Source of the DNA: Nocardioides sp. InS609-2
GTDB taxonomy: Bacteria > Actinomycetota > Actinomycetes > Propionibacteriales > Nocardioidaceae
Reading direction: 5' to 3'
DNA: 64,000 nucleotides
NCBI RefSeq assembly: GCF_023208195.1
Contig: NZ_CP060034.1
Coordinates: 4,460,053 to 4,524,052 of the forward strand
Shown here in pieces: positions 44,382-53,216 of the stretch. The notes under the pieces were generated by a model that saw nothing but the letters and a program-made list of their open reading frames with translations, had not been told where the DNA came from and did not search any database. A program made the translations under genes and the position numbers. The number at the start of each line of letters is the position of its first letter. Positions within the stretch are counted from its first letter, which is position 1.

Positions 44382-44687
44382 ATGACCCACGCCTACATCC
44401 TCGAGTGCTCCGACGGGTCCTACTACGTCGGCAGCACCGTCGATCTCGAACGCCGGGTCTCCCAGCACAACTCACCTCTGGAGGGTGCCGCCTACACGCG
44501 TCGACGTCGGCCGGTGCGCCTCGTGTGGCATGCCGATTTCGTCGACGTCGCCGAGGCCTACGCGTTCGAGAAGCGCGTCCAGGGCTGGGGACGAGGCAAG
44601 CGGCAGGCTCTGATCAGGGGTGACCTGGACGAGGTGGTTGCGTTGGCGAAGCGGCGCGGTGGTCGGCCGAGGCCGTCTGCCGGTTGA
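44382..44687 (+). CDS. Stand-alone GIY-YIG nuclease-domain protein embedded in REP-like repeats
   Basis: The 101-residue protein consists of one GIY-YIG domain of the UPF0213/SLX1-N type. It has AYILECSDGSYYVGST (GIY = 4-6, YVG = 15-17), LERRVSQHN with the conserved Arg, and AYAFEKRVQGWGRGKRQALI with candidate catalytic Glu63 and a basic helix. Such small nucleases are widespread and mostly uncharacterised. The start ATG 44382 lies 40 bases after palindrome R4. The stop codon TGA (44685-44687) is part of palindrome R5 (GGTTGAGG), so the gene is bounded by repeats on both sides. A role in repeat mobility or maintenance is possible but unproven. Confidence 0.9.
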   Translation: MTHAYILECSDGSYYVGSTVDLERRVSQHNSPLEGAAYTRRRRPVRLVWHADFVDVAEAYAFEKRVQGWGRGKRQALIRGDLDEVVALAKRRGGRPRPSAG

Positions 44688-44714
44688 GGTGCGAGCGCAG
44701 CGAGCCTCGAAACC
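44682..44714 (+). repeat. REP-like palindrome, short form (R5), supplies GIY-YIG stop codon
   Basis: Identical over 33 bases to R2. The TGA within its GGTTGAGG terminates the GIY-YIG reading frame. It is paired with an inverted long-form copy at 44764-44802. Confidence 0.85.
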
Positions 44715-44763
44715 AACGACATGGCGGTGGCACATGCGCGCGTCCGCGGCGCTGGGGTGCCTT

Positions 44764-44802
44764 GGTTTCGAGGCTCGTCGCTGGCGCTCCTCGCACCTCA
44801 AC
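44764..44802 (-). repeat. REP-like palindrome, long form, inverted (R6)
   Basis: Same long form as R3 when read on the minus strand. The spacer between R5 and R6 shares ACATGCGCGCGTCCG and a TGCCTT ending with the R2-R3 spacer, so both pairs are copies of one module. Confidence 0.85.
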
Positions 44803-44823
44803 GAGCGCCCGGTGAGGCGGTTG

Positions 44824-46062
44824 TCAGCCGCCGAACTCGCTCGACGCCTTCTTGGCCATGTCGAGGAAGGCCTGGCGGGAAGCGAGGTTCTCCTCCAGCG
44901 ACTTCGCGGCCTTCTCGTTTCCGGAGGTGCGGGCTCGGTCGAGCTCGGCGGAGATGTCGGCGATGGCGGACTCGAGCTTGGCGACCATGTCGTCGGCGCG
45001 GGCCGACTTCTCGGGGTCGGTGCGCTTCCACTGGTCGTCCTCGACGCCGCGGATTGCCTGCTCCACCTTGCGGATGCGACCTTCGAGCTCCTGCATCCGG
45101 TCGCGCGGCACCTTGCCAGCGGCGTCCCAGCGGTCGGAGAGGTCGCGGAACGCCTTCTTGGCTGCCTCCAGATCGGTGACCGGCACCAGCATCTCGGCCT
45201 CGCCCAGGATTGCCTCCTTGACCTCGGCGTTGGCGACGTACTCCTTGTCGAGCTCGGCGTTGGCGGCGTCGCGGGCGCCGAAGAAGTTGTCCTGGGCGCC
45301 ACGGAACCGCTTCCAGAGCTTGTCGTCGACCTCGCGAGGGGCCGGTCCGGCTGCCTTCCAGTCGCGCATCAGGTCGCGGAACAGGCCGGCGGTCGGACCC
45401 CAGTCGGTGGAGCCGGCGAGCTTCTCTGCCTCGACGGCAAGGCGTTCCTTGATCACGCGGGCGCCGTCGCGCTTCTCGTGCTGCTCGGCGAAGTGCGACT
45501 TGCGGCGGCGCGTGTACGCCGTACGCGCGGTGGAGAACCGGCGCCACAGCGCGTCATCCGTTGCCTTGTCGAGACGGGGGAGTGCCTTCCAGTGGTCGAG
45601 CAGCTCGCGGAGCCGGTTGGCGCCGTTGCGCCAGTCGTTGCTCTCGGCCAGTTTCTCGGCCTCGGCGACCAGCTTCTCCTTCTCCTCCTTCGACTCCGCG
45701 GTCTTCTGCGCCCGCTCGGCCTTGCGCGCCTCGCGCTGGGTGGCGATCACCGGGCCCATCGAGTCGAGCTTCGCGATGAGCACGTCGAGGTCGCCGACCG
45801 CGTGCGCCCCGGACACCTGCTCGCGCACGGTCTTGACGGAGGAGGCGGCCTCCTCGGGGCTGAGCACGCCGGAAGCGATGCGCTGCGTGAGCAGGCCGAC
45901 CTCGAACTCCAGCGCGGCGTAGCGCTCGGTGAAGAACGTCAGCGCTTCCTCCGGCGTGCCTTCGGGGTACTGGCCGACGGCACGTTCGCCCCCGGCGGTC
46001 TTCACGAAAACGGTGCCGTCCTCGGCCACCCGGCCCCAATCGGACTGCTTCTGCGCGCTCAT
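44824..46062 (-). CDS. DUF349-domain protein
   Basis: The 412-residue, highly charged helical protein carries repeated DUF349 units (WRNGANRLRELLDHWKAL, STDWGPTAGLFRDLMRDWKA, LEAAKKAFRDLSDRWDAAG, each near 75 residues). The N-terminal part (residues 1-60) reads as a small beta-rich region. DUF349 proteins are uncharacterised; no catalytic motif is seen. It is transcribed against rel, with the repeat/GIY-YIG cassette between them, and is divergent from the glyoxalase-II-like gene. Confidence 0.88.
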   Translation of the reverse strand: MSAQKQSDWGRVAEDGTVFVKTAGGERAVGQYPEGTPEEALTFFTERYAALEFEVGLLTQRIASGVLSPEEAASSVKTVREQVSGAHAVGDLDVLIAKLDSMGPVIATQREARKAERAQKTAESKEEKEKLVAEAEKLAESNDWRNGANRLRELLDHWKALPRLDKATDDALWRRFSTARTAYTRRRKSHFAEQHEKRDGARVIKERLAVEAEKLAGSTDWGPTAGLFRDLMRDWKAAGPAPREVDDKLWKRFRGAQDNFFGARDAANAELDKEYVANAEVKEAILGEAEMLVPVTDLEAAKKAFRDLSDRWDAAGKVPRDRMQELEGRIRKVEQAIRGVEDDQWKRTDPEKSARADDMVAKLESAIADISAELDRARTSGNEKAAKSLEENLASRQAFLDMAKKASSEFGG

Positions 46063-46162
46063 GTTCGCCCATGCTAGTCAATGCCGATTCGACGCCGGGC
46101 TGCCGCTCGGTAGGCTGGCCCACCGATCGACGACCCCGACATCGAGCGCTAGGACCCACGCC

Positions 46163-46873
46163 GTGTTCATCGCAGGCTTCCCCGCCGGCCCCTGGGGGAC
46201 CAACTGCTACGTCGTGGCGACCGGCCCGGGAGCCGAATGCGTGGTCATCGACCCGGGCAAGGACGCCGCGGCAGGTGTCGACGAGGTCGTCCGCGAGCAC
46301 AATCTCAAGCCCGTCGCCGTACTCGTCACCCACGGCCACGTCGACCACATGTGGTGCGTGGCTCCGGTCGCCGGCAGCTACGACGCGACCGCGTTCATCC
46401 ACCCGAGCGACCGGCACCTGCTCACCGACCCGATGGCCGGCATCTCCGCCGACTCCGCCCAGATGCTGCTCGGTGGCAACTACGAGTGGGCCGAGCCCGA
46501 CGACGTACGCGAGCTCTCCGACGCCCAGACCCTCGAGCTCGCCGGCCTCGGCTTCCTCGTCGACCACACACCCGGCCACACGCAGGGCTCCGTGACGTTC
46601 CGGACGCCGTTCGACGAGCAGGACGTCTCCGAGGTGATGTTCTCGGGCGACCTGCTCTTCGCCGGCTCCATCGGCCGCACCGACCTGCCCGGCGGCGACC
46701 ATCCGACGATGCTGCGCAGCCTGACCGACAAGGTGCTGCCGCTCGCCGACGACATCGTGGTGCTGCCCGGACACGGGGAGCAGACCTCCATCGGTCGCGA
46801 GCGCGCCACCAACCCCTTCCTGCAGGAGCTGCTCGACGGCGGCACCGCGAGACGTTCCACCCGAGGACTGTGA
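46163..46873 (+). CDS. Glyoxalase-II-like metallo-hydrolase
   Basis: The 236-residue MBL-fold protein has VTHGHVDHMWC (metal ligands), DHTPGHTQGS, FSGDLLFAGSIGRTDLPGGD and VLPGHGEQTSIG. This matches the short glyoxalase-II-like proteins that precede hisS in actinobacteria (mycobacterial Rv2581c position). GTG 46163 starts FIAGFPAGPWGTNCYVV. It is five bases upstream of hisS. Confidence 0.92.
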   Translation: MFIAGFPAGPWGTNCYVVATGPGAECVVIDPGKDAAAGVDEVVREHNLKPVAVLVTHGHVDHMWCVAPVAGSYDATAFIHPSDRHLLTDPMAGISADSAQMLLGGNYEWAEPDDVRELSDAQTLELAGLGFLVDHTPGHTQGSVTFRTPFDEQDVSEVMFSGDLLFAGSIGRTDLPGGDHPTMLRSLTDKVLPLADDIVVLPGHGEQTSIGRERATNPFLQELLDGGTARRSTRGL

Positions 46874-46877
46874 CCAC

Positions 46878-48230
46878 ATGAGCAAGCCCAGCCCGCTGAG
46901 CGGGTTCCCCGAGCTGCTGCCTGCGCAGCGGTACGTCGAGCGCGAGGTCGTCGCGTCTCTGTCGCGCACCTTCGAGCTGCACGGTTTCGCCAACATCGAG
47001 ACCCGCGTGGTCGAGCCGCTCGACCGGCTCGCCAAGGGCGGTGAGATCGACAAGGAGATCTACGTGCTGCGTCGGCACCAGGCCGACGACGCCAACGTCG
47101 ACTCCGGCGGCAACACTTTGGGCCTGCACTTCGACCTGACTGTGCCGTTCGCGCGCTATGTGCTCGAGCACGCCGGCAAGCTGGAGTTCCCGTTCCGGCG
47201 CTTCCAGATCCAGCCGGCCTGGCGCGGCGAGCGGCCGCAGGAAGGGCGCTACCGCCAGTTCACCCAGGCCGACATCGACATCGTCGGCCGTGACGAGCTC
47301 GGCTTCCACCACGACGTCGAGGTGGTGCGGGTGATGGTCGAGGCGCTCGACGCCCTGCCCCTGCCCGCGCTGTCGTTCCAGGTCAACAACCGCAAGCTCA
47401 TCCAGGGCTTCTACCGCGGCCTCGGCATCCCCGACGTGACCGCTGCGATCAAGGCCATCGACAAGCTCGACAAGCTGCCCGCCGAGGAAGTGGCACGGTT
47501 GCTCGTCGAGCAGGCCGGCGCTACCCCCGAGCAGGCGCAGCGCTGCCTCGACCTGGCCACCATCCGCGTCTCCGACACGTCGTTCGTCGAGCGCGTTCGC
47601 GCCCTGGGCGTCGAGGACGAGCTGCTCGAGGTCGGCCTGACCGAGCTGGCTGCCGTCATCGACGGCTGCGCCTGTGCCGTCAACGACCACGTGCGCGTCG
47701 AGGCCAACCTCCGCATCGCGCGCGGCCTCGACTACTACACCGGCACCGTCCTCGAGATCTTCATGGACGGCTACGAGCGGCTGAAGTCGGTCGGCGGTGG
47801 CGGACGGTACGACGCGCTCGCGAGCGACGGCCGGACGACGTACCCAGGGGTCGGCGTCTCGTTCGGCGTCTCCCGCACCCTGATCCCGCTGCTCGCCGAC
47901 GGGACGCTCGACGCCAGCCGGCCTGTGCCGAGCGCCGTGCTTGTCGCGCTGGTCGACGAGGAGTCGCGTGGTGACAGCCTGGTCGTGGCGCAACAGTTGC
48001 GAGCGCGCGGCATCGCCTGCGAGGTCGCGGCGTCGCCGCAGAAGTTCGGCAAGCAGATCCGCACCGCAGAGCGGCGCGGCATCCCCTTCGTGTGGTTCAC
48101 GACCGCCGAGGGCGCGCACGAGGTCAAGGACATCCGTACGGGGGAGCAGGTCACGGCCGATGCCGCCACCTGGACCCCACCCACCGAGGACCTACGCCCG
48201 CAGATCCTCACGAAGGAGCAAGAACTGTGA
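46878..48230 (+). CDS. hisS: Histidine--tRNA ligase
   Basis: The 450-residue class II synthetase has [13 protein letters not shown], motif 2 [20 protein letters not shown] with [11 protein letters not shown], histidine-specific [12 protein letters not shown] and motif 3 [11 protein letters not shown]. An anticodon-binding domain closes it (residues about 340-440). It overlaps aspS by four bases; hisS-aspS pairing is common. Confidence 0.96.
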   Translation: MSKPSPLSGFPELLPAQRYVEREVVASLSRTFELHGFANIETRVVEPLDRLAKGGEIDKEIYVLRRHQADDANVDSGGNTLGLHFDLTVPFARYVLEHAGKLEFPFRRFQIQPAWRGERPQEGRYRQFTQADIDIVGRDELGFHHDVEVVRVMVEALDALPLPALSFQVNNRKLIQGFYRGLGIPDVTAAIKAIDKLDKLPAEEVARLLVEQAGATPEQAQRCLDLATIRVSDTSFVERVRALGVEDELLEVGLTELAAVIDGCACAVNDHVRVEANLRIARGLDYYTGTVLEIFMDGYERLKSVGGGGRYDALASDGRTTYPGVGVSFGVSRTLIPLLADGTLDASRPVPSAVLVALVDEESRGDSLVVAQQLRARGIACEVAASPQKFGKQIRTAERRGIPFVWFTTAEGAHEVKDIRTGEQVTADAATWTPPTEDLRPQILTKEQEL

Positions 48231-50017
48231 TCCGCACCCATGACGCCGGCGCCCTGCGCGCCGAGCACGTCGGCCAGACCGTCATCCTCGCCGGCTGGGT
48301 GGCGCGCCGCCGCGACCACGGCGGCGTGGCGTTCCTCGACCTGCGCGAGGCCAGCGGCATCGTCCAGGTCGTCGTGCGTGACGAGGCCGTGGCACACAGC
48401 CTGCGCAGCGAGTTCTGCCTGAAGATCACCGGTGAGGTCAGCCTTCGTCCCGAGGGCAACGCCAACCCCAACCTGCCGTCCGGCGAGATCGAGGTCATCG
48501 CGGCCCCTGGCACGAGTGGAGTCGAGGTTCTTTCGACCTCAGCCGCGTTGCCGTTCCCGATCGACGATCACGTCGACGTCGGGGAGGAGGCGCGGCTCAA
48601 GCACCGCTACCTCGACCTGCGTCGTACCGGCCCCAACAACGCACTCCGGCTGCGCAGCAAGGTCAACAAGGCCGCACGCGACGTCCTGGACCGTCACGAC
48701 TTCGTCGAGATCGAGACCCCGACGCTGACGCGCAGCACGCCCGAGGGCGCCCGTGACTTCCTCGTGCCCGCACGCCTCCAGCCGGGCAGCTGGTACGCCC
48801 TGCCGCAGAGCCCGCAGCTGTTCAAGCAGCTGCTGATGGTTGCCGGTATGGAGCGCTACTACCAGATCGCCCGGTGCTACCGCGACGAGGACTTCCGCGC
48901 CGACCGGCAGCCGGAGTTCACCCAGCTCGACATCGAGATGAGCTTCGTCGACCAGGACGACGTGATCGCGCTGATGGAGGACGTCCTCGCCGCGATGTGG
49001 AAGCTCATCGACGTCGACATCCCGCGTCCGATCCCACGGATGACGTACGCCGACGCGATGGCCCGCTTCGGCTCCGACAAGCCCGACCTCCGGATGGGCA
49101 ACGAGCTCGTCGAGTGCACCGACTACTTCAAGGACACGCCTTTCCGGGTGTTCCAGGCCGAGTACGTCGGCGCGGTAGTCATGCCCGGCGGGGCCGGCCA
49201 GCCCCGCAAGAAGCTCGACGCTTGGCAGGACTGGGCCAAGCAGCGCGGCGCCAGGGGGCTCGCCTACGTGCTGGTCACCGAGGACGGCGAACTGGGCGGC
49301 CCGGTGGCCAAGAACCTCTCGGACGACGAGAAGGCCGGACTGGCCGCGCACGTGGGTGCAGCACCGGGCGACTGCGTCTTCTTCGCCGCCGGTGCCACCA
49401 AGCCGAGCCGCGCCCTGCTGGGCGCCGCACGCCTGGAGATCGGCCGTCGCGGCGGCCTGATCGACGAGAGTGCCTTCGCCTTCACCTGGGTGGTCGACGC
49501 CCCTATGTTCGAGCCCGCCTCCGAGGCGGTCGCCAGCGGCGACGTCGCGGTCGGCGCAGGCGCCTGGACGGCCGTCCACCACGCGTTCACGGGCCCCAAG
49601 CCCGAGCACGCCGACACCTTCGACACAGATCCCGGCAACGCGCTGGCCTACGCCTACGACATCGTCTGCAACGGCAACGAGCTGGGCGGCGGGTCGATCC
49701 GGATCCACCGCGCGGACGTGCAGAGGCGGGTCTTCGCGGTCATGGGCCTCTCCGAGGAGCAGGCACAGGAGAAGTTCGGCTTCCTCCTCGACGCCTTCAC
49801 CTTCGGCGCCCCGCCGCACGGTGGCATCGCCGTCGGCATGGACCGGATCTGCGCCCTCCTGGCCGGCACCGAGTCGATCCGCGACGTCATCGCGTTCCCG
49901 AAGTCCGGGGGTGGCTACGACCCGCTGACGGCTGCTCCGGCGCCGATCACCGTGGAGCAGCGCAAGGAAGCCGGCGTCGACGCGCCGGCGGCGAAGGACG
50001 TCCCGTCGGCGGAGTGA
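48227..50017 (+). CDS. aspS: Aspartate--tRNA ligase
   Basis: The 596-residue bacterial-type enzyme has an N-terminal OB-fold ([20 protein letters not shown]), motif 2 [21 protein letters not shown], and the GAD insertion (about 290-420). Motif 3 reads [15 protein letters not shown]. Whether it also charges tRNA-Asn (non-discriminating type) cannot be settled here. GTG 48227 overlaps the hisS stop. A T-run hairpin terminator begins inside its last codons. Confidence 0.96.
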   Translation: MIRTHDAGALRAEHVGQTVILAGWVARRRDHGGVAFLDLREASGIVQVVVRDEAVAHSLRSEFCLKITGEVSLRPEGNANPNLPSGEIEVIAAPGTSGVEVLSTSAALPFPIDDHVDVGEEARLKHRYLDLRRTGPNNALRLRSKVNKAARDVLDRHDFVEIETPTLTRSTPEGARDFLVPARLQPGSWYALPQSPQLFKQLLMVAGMERYYQIARCYRDEDFRADRQPEFTQLDIEMSFVDQDDVIALMEDVLAAMWKLIDVDIPRPIPRMTYADAMARFGSDKPDLRMGNELVECTDYFKDTPFRVFQAEYVGAVVMPGGAGQPRKKLDAWQDWAKQRGARGLAYVLVTEDGELGGPVAKNLSDDEKAGLAAHVGAAPGDCVFFAAGATKPSRALLGAARLEIGRRGGLIDESAFAFTWVVDAPMFEPASEAVASGDVAVGAGAWTAVHHAFTGPKPEHADTFDTDPGNALAYAYDIVCNGNELGGGSIRIHRADVQRRVFAVMGLSEEQAQEKFGFLLDAFTFGAPPHGGIAVGMDRICALLAGTESIRDVIAFPKSGGGYDPLTAAPAPITVEQRKEAGVDAPAAKDVPSAE

Positions 50018-50033
50018 TGTCCGGGACGTTTTT
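49998..50033 (+). terminator. Intrinsic terminator of hisS-aspS
   Basis: ACGTCCC and GGGACGT pair across an 18-base loop and are followed by five T residues (50029-50033). The left arm lies within the end of aspS. Confidence 0.65.
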
Positions 50034-50170
50034 CGCTCGTCCTCCTGACCGGCCGGAGAACGGGTCGAGACCAGATCGTTACGCGCGGGTGATCGTCCGT
50101 GCGGTCTGTGTCACATAGAGTCCCGTTTCGGCGCCGACGGCGTCACCGGGGTCAAACCCGGCACGGACTG

Positions 50171-50188
50171 AAGACGGTTTTCACCGTC
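50171..50188 (+). other. Leader hairpin before the opp operon
   Basis: AGACGG-TTTTCA-CCGTCT forms a 6-bp hairpin about 15 bases upstream of the first opp start codon. It could influence translation or be a weak attenuator. Confidence 0.35.
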
Positions 50189-50202
50189 TGAACGAGGTGA
50201 GT

Positions 50203-51222
50203 ATGTCGATTCCCGGCGCGGGCGAGGTCATGGCCACGCACACGGAGGACTCGGTCGTCGAGGATGCGACCGCACCCAGGGAGCCGATGGCGGGCCGTTC
50301 GCCGATGCGCATCGCCCTCGGCCGGCTCCGCAAGGACACCGTCGCGATGGTGTGCTTCGGGATCGTGATGATCTTCGTGCTGATCGCGATCTTCGCCGGC
50401 ACATTGGCCGATCTGTTCAACGTCGACCTCACGGTCGGCAACCCGGCCGACCAGCTCGACTTCCTCGGTGACGGCATGCCGCTGAAGGGGCCGCCCAACC
50501 ACGGCTTCGACCCCGAGCACCCGTTCGGAGTGTCCCCCAACACGGCCAACGACAACCTGGCCTACTGGCTCTACGGCTGCCGCACGTCGTTGCTCATCGC
50601 TACGACGTCCACCGTGCTCGCGACGATCATCGGGGTCGTCCTCGGCCTGGTGGCCGGCTTCACGGGTGGTGTCGTCGACAAGGTCGTCTCGTTCATCACC
50701 GACCTGTTCCTGACCCTGCCGTTCCTGCTGATCGCCCTGATCACGGCGCCGATCATCAACTCGCGTTTCAACGACCAGCCCGACCTCTATTCGACGCTCC
50801 AGAAGTGGAGCCTGGTCGGGATCCTGGTGTTCTTCGGCTGGATGGGTGTGTGTCGTCTGGTGCGGGGCGAGACGATCTCGTTGCGGGAGCGCGAGTTCAT
50901 CCAGGCCTCGCGCGTGATCGGCATGCCGACGCGACGCATCCTCTTCAAGGAGCTGCTGCCCAACTTGGTCTCGCCGATCGTGGTGTCGGTTTCACTGTTG
51001 CTGCCCGCCTTCATCGCCCTCGAGGCCGGACTCGCGTTCCTCGGCGTCGGCATCACCCAGGGCGCGTCCTGGGGTCAGACGATCCTGCTGGCCAGCAAGT
51101 ACTTCGAGAAGTACCCCCTCTACCTCTGGGAGCCCCTGCTCGGGATCGTCGTCCTGACGGTCTCCTTGAACCTTCTCGGCGACGCCATCCGCGACGCCGT
51201 CGACCCCAAGACCCGGCGCTGA
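50203..51222 (+). CDS. oppC: Oligopeptide ABC transporter permease OppC
   Basis: The 339-residue permease has an N-terminal cytosolic part and TM1 (about 42-62). After the periplasmic loop come five further helices, with the inner-membrane coupling motif EFIQASRVIGMPTRRILFKELLPN (EAA loop). OppC types carry the OppC N-terminal domain seen here. I prefer ATG 50203 with GAGG seven bases upstream; GTG 50197 is in frame. Being first in the operon is unusual, since permease B usually precedes C. Confidence 0.9.
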   Translation: MSIPGAGEVMATHTEDSVVEDATAPREPMAGRSPMRIALGRLRKDTVAMVCFGIVMIFVLIAIFAGTLADLFNVDLTVGNPADQLDFLGDGMPLKGPPNHGFDPEHPFGVSPNTANDNLAYWLYGCRTSLLIATTSTVLATIIGVVLGLVAGFTGGVVDKVVSFITDLFLTLPFLLIALITAPIINSRFNDQPDLYSTLQKWSLVGILVFFGWMGVCRLVRGETISLREREFIQASRVIGMPTRRILFKELLPNLVSPIVVSVSLLLPAFIALEAGLAFLGVGITQGASWGQTILLASKYFEKYPLYLWEPLLGIVVLTVSLNLLGDAIRDAVDPKTRR

Positions 51223-51229
51223 CCGGGAC

Positions 51230-51251
51230 GGCCTGCCGGTCCCGGCAGGCC
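51230..51251 (+). terminator. Hairpin between oppC and oppA
   Basis: GGCCTGCC and GGCAGGCC form an 8-bp perfect stem with a 6-base loop eight bases after oppC. There is no T-run, so partial termination or RNA processing is more likely. Confidence 0.45.
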
Positions 51252-51310
51252 CCACAGATGTTGTCGCGGGCGCCCGTTTCGCGGCACGAACGAAAGAAAG
51301 GCTGGACAAC

Positions 51311-53065
51311 ATGAAGCGCACCAAGTCGCTTGCCGTTGTCGCCGGCTTCGCCATGGTCACGCTTGCGGCCTGTGGTGGAAACGGTGATAGCGGAGGAGGA
51401 TCCGGTTCGGAGAACAAGGACAAGTTCAAGGAGGCCGGTTCCGGCTTCGAACAGGTCGCCGATGCCGAGGGCCCGGCGCCGGAGATCGAGGGGGCAGCCA
51501 CCGGCGGCACCATCACGGCGCTCATCCCGCTTGACCCGGGTCCGGAAGACCTCGACCCGACCAACGGCTGGTCGGTGCTCGGCAACTCGATCCAGCAGGC
51601 CCTCACCACTCGGGCGCTGACGCAGTACCGCCGCAATGCGGACTCCGGCGAGATGGAGCTGGTGCCCGACATCGCCACCGACCTCGGCACGCCCAACGAG
51701 GACTTCACCGAGTGGAAGTTCACGATCAAGGACAACGTCAAGTGGGAGACCGGGGACCCGGTCACCGCCGAGGAGGTCAAGAACGGGATCCTGCGCTCGT
51801 TCGACACCGAGACCTTCACCTCGGGTCCCGGCCAGGCCTACACGGTCGGCTGGGTCGACTGCCCCGAGGACTACGCCGGCCCGACCAAGAGCGGCGACTG
51901 CGACGCGGTCCAGGCTGACGGTCAGGACCTGACGGTCCGGACGAGCAAGCCGTTCCCGGACTTCAACTTCTGGTCCACCTTCATGGCGATCGGCCCGGTC
52001 CCGCTCAAGAACGCCGACTTCCCCGAGTACGGCCGCAAGCCGCTCTCGACTGGTCCCTACAAGATCAAGGAGTTCCGCGTCAACGAGTCCCTGACCCTGG
52101 TCAAGAACGACCAGTGGGACCCGGCCTCCGACCCGGCTCGTCACCAGTACGCCGACGAGTGGGTGTTCAAGTTCGACCAGGACGAAGAGAAGACCGACCA
52201 GATCATGTTGTCCGACAGCTCCGAGTCGGCCACCACGATCGCCAACCACCTGGGTCCGACCGACGCCAACGAGCTGAAGGCGGCGCTGGGCGCGAACTAC
52301 ATCCAGCAGACCGGTCAGTGCATCAGCACGCGCACCCCCGACACCACCAAGATCACCGACCTCAAGATCCGTCAGGCGATCGGCTGGGCGTTCGACTTCA
52401 ACAACGTGCAGCTCGCCAGCGGCAACATCCCCGGTGTGACGCGGATCCCGGCCCAGGGCCTGATGCCCCCCGGCATGTCGGGTCGCAAGGAGTTCTTCCC
52501 GGCCGATGAGCAGTTCAGCTACAACGCGGACAAGGCCAAGGCGCTCCTGGAGGAGGCCGGTGAGCCCGGCTACAAGCTGACGTTCATCTACGACGACTCC
52601 GACCCCACGCTGAAGGCGGGTGCCGAGGCCGAGAAGAAGGGTTACGAGCAGGCCGGCTTCACCGTCGAGATGATCCCGTACCAGGAGGACGCCTACGCGC
52701 TCTTCGACGACCCGGACAACCCGATCAACAAGAAGCTGAACCTGCGTTCGGTGAACTGGTGCTCGGACTGGCCGGCAGGCTCGACCATGCTGCCGCCGCT
52801 GATCGGCACGGACCAGGCCTACAACACGTCGTTCTTCTCCAACGAGGCGGTCGACGCGCGCATGGACGAGATCGCCACGCTGCCGATCGATGAGCAGGCG
52901 GCCGCTTGGGGTGACCTCGACGAGGAGGTCGGCCAGAAGTACCTGCCGAACATCGTCACTGCCTACCGCAACGACCTCTTCGGTGCGGGCGCCAAGATCG
53001 GCGGCTTCTCGGGTGACGCGGCCATGAGCGCGATCAACTACAAGGACCTCTTCGTCAAGCAGTGA
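51311..53065 (+). CDS. oppA: Peptide ABC transporter substrate-binding lipoprotein OppA
   Basis: The 584-residue exported lipoprotein has signal MKRTKSLAVVAGFAMVTLAA and lipobox Cys21, then an SBP_bac_5 fold (LDPGPEDLDPTNGWSVLGNS, ALTTRALTQYR, KPLSTGPYKIKEFRVNESLT, IRQAIGWAFDFNNVQLA). It is anchored outside the membrane and delivers oligopeptides or similar ligands. A ribosome site GAAAGAAAGG precedes it. Hairpins on both sides suggest its mRNA segment is kept at higher abundance. Confidence 0.93.
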   Translation: MKRTKSLAVVAGFAMVTLAACGGNGDSGGGSGSENKDKFKEAGSGFEQVADAEGPAPEIEGAATGGTITALIPLDPGPEDLDPTNGWSVLGNSIQQALTTRALTQYRRNADSGEMELVPDIATDLGTPNEDFTEWKFTIKDNVKWETGDPVTAEEVKNGILRSFDTETFTSGPGQAYTVGWVDCPEDYAGPTKSGDCDAVQADGQDLTVRTSKPFPDFNFWSTFMAIGPVPLKNADFPEYGRKPLSTGPYKIKEFRVNESLTLVKNDQWDPASDPARHQYADEWVFKFDQDEEKTDQIMLSDSSESATTIANHLGPTDANELKAALGANYIQQTGQCISTRTPDTTKITDLKIRQAIGWAFDFNNVQLASGNIPGVTRIPAQGLMPPGMSGRKEFFPADEQFSYNADKAKALLEEAGEPGYKLTFIYDDSDPTLKAGAEAEKKGYEQAGFTVEMIPYQEDAYALFDDPDNPINKKLNLRSVNWCSDWPAGSTMLPPLIGTDQAYNTSFFSNEAVDARMDEIATLPIDEQAAAWGDLDEEVGQKYLPNIVTAYRNDLFGAGAKIGGFSGDAAMSAINYKDLFVKQ

Positions 53066-53100
53066 CGAACTGACCAAGTAGTGCTCAACTAGTAGGTGTG

Positions 53101-53132
53101 GTGGGGGCCCGGCGCAGTTGCCCGGCCCCCAC
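53101..53132 (+). terminator. Strong GC hairpin between oppA and oppB
   Basis: GTGGGGGCC and GGCCCCCAC make a 9-bp stem, extendable past one mismatch, around a 14-base loop. No T-run follows. It would let oppA be expressed in excess of the membrane components. Confidence 0.6.
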
Positions 53133-53216
53133 TCCGCCCGTCAGCGGCGCCCCCACGGGGGGCGCGACTGCGATGCCGACGTTGGTGTCGTGGGAAGGAC
53201 CGGAGGGAAGGCAAGC

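Noticed and set aside
44131..44802. CRISPR array
   Set aside because: Repeats are in both orientations, of two lengths, with similar rather than unique spacers, and a gene lies among them; no cas genes.
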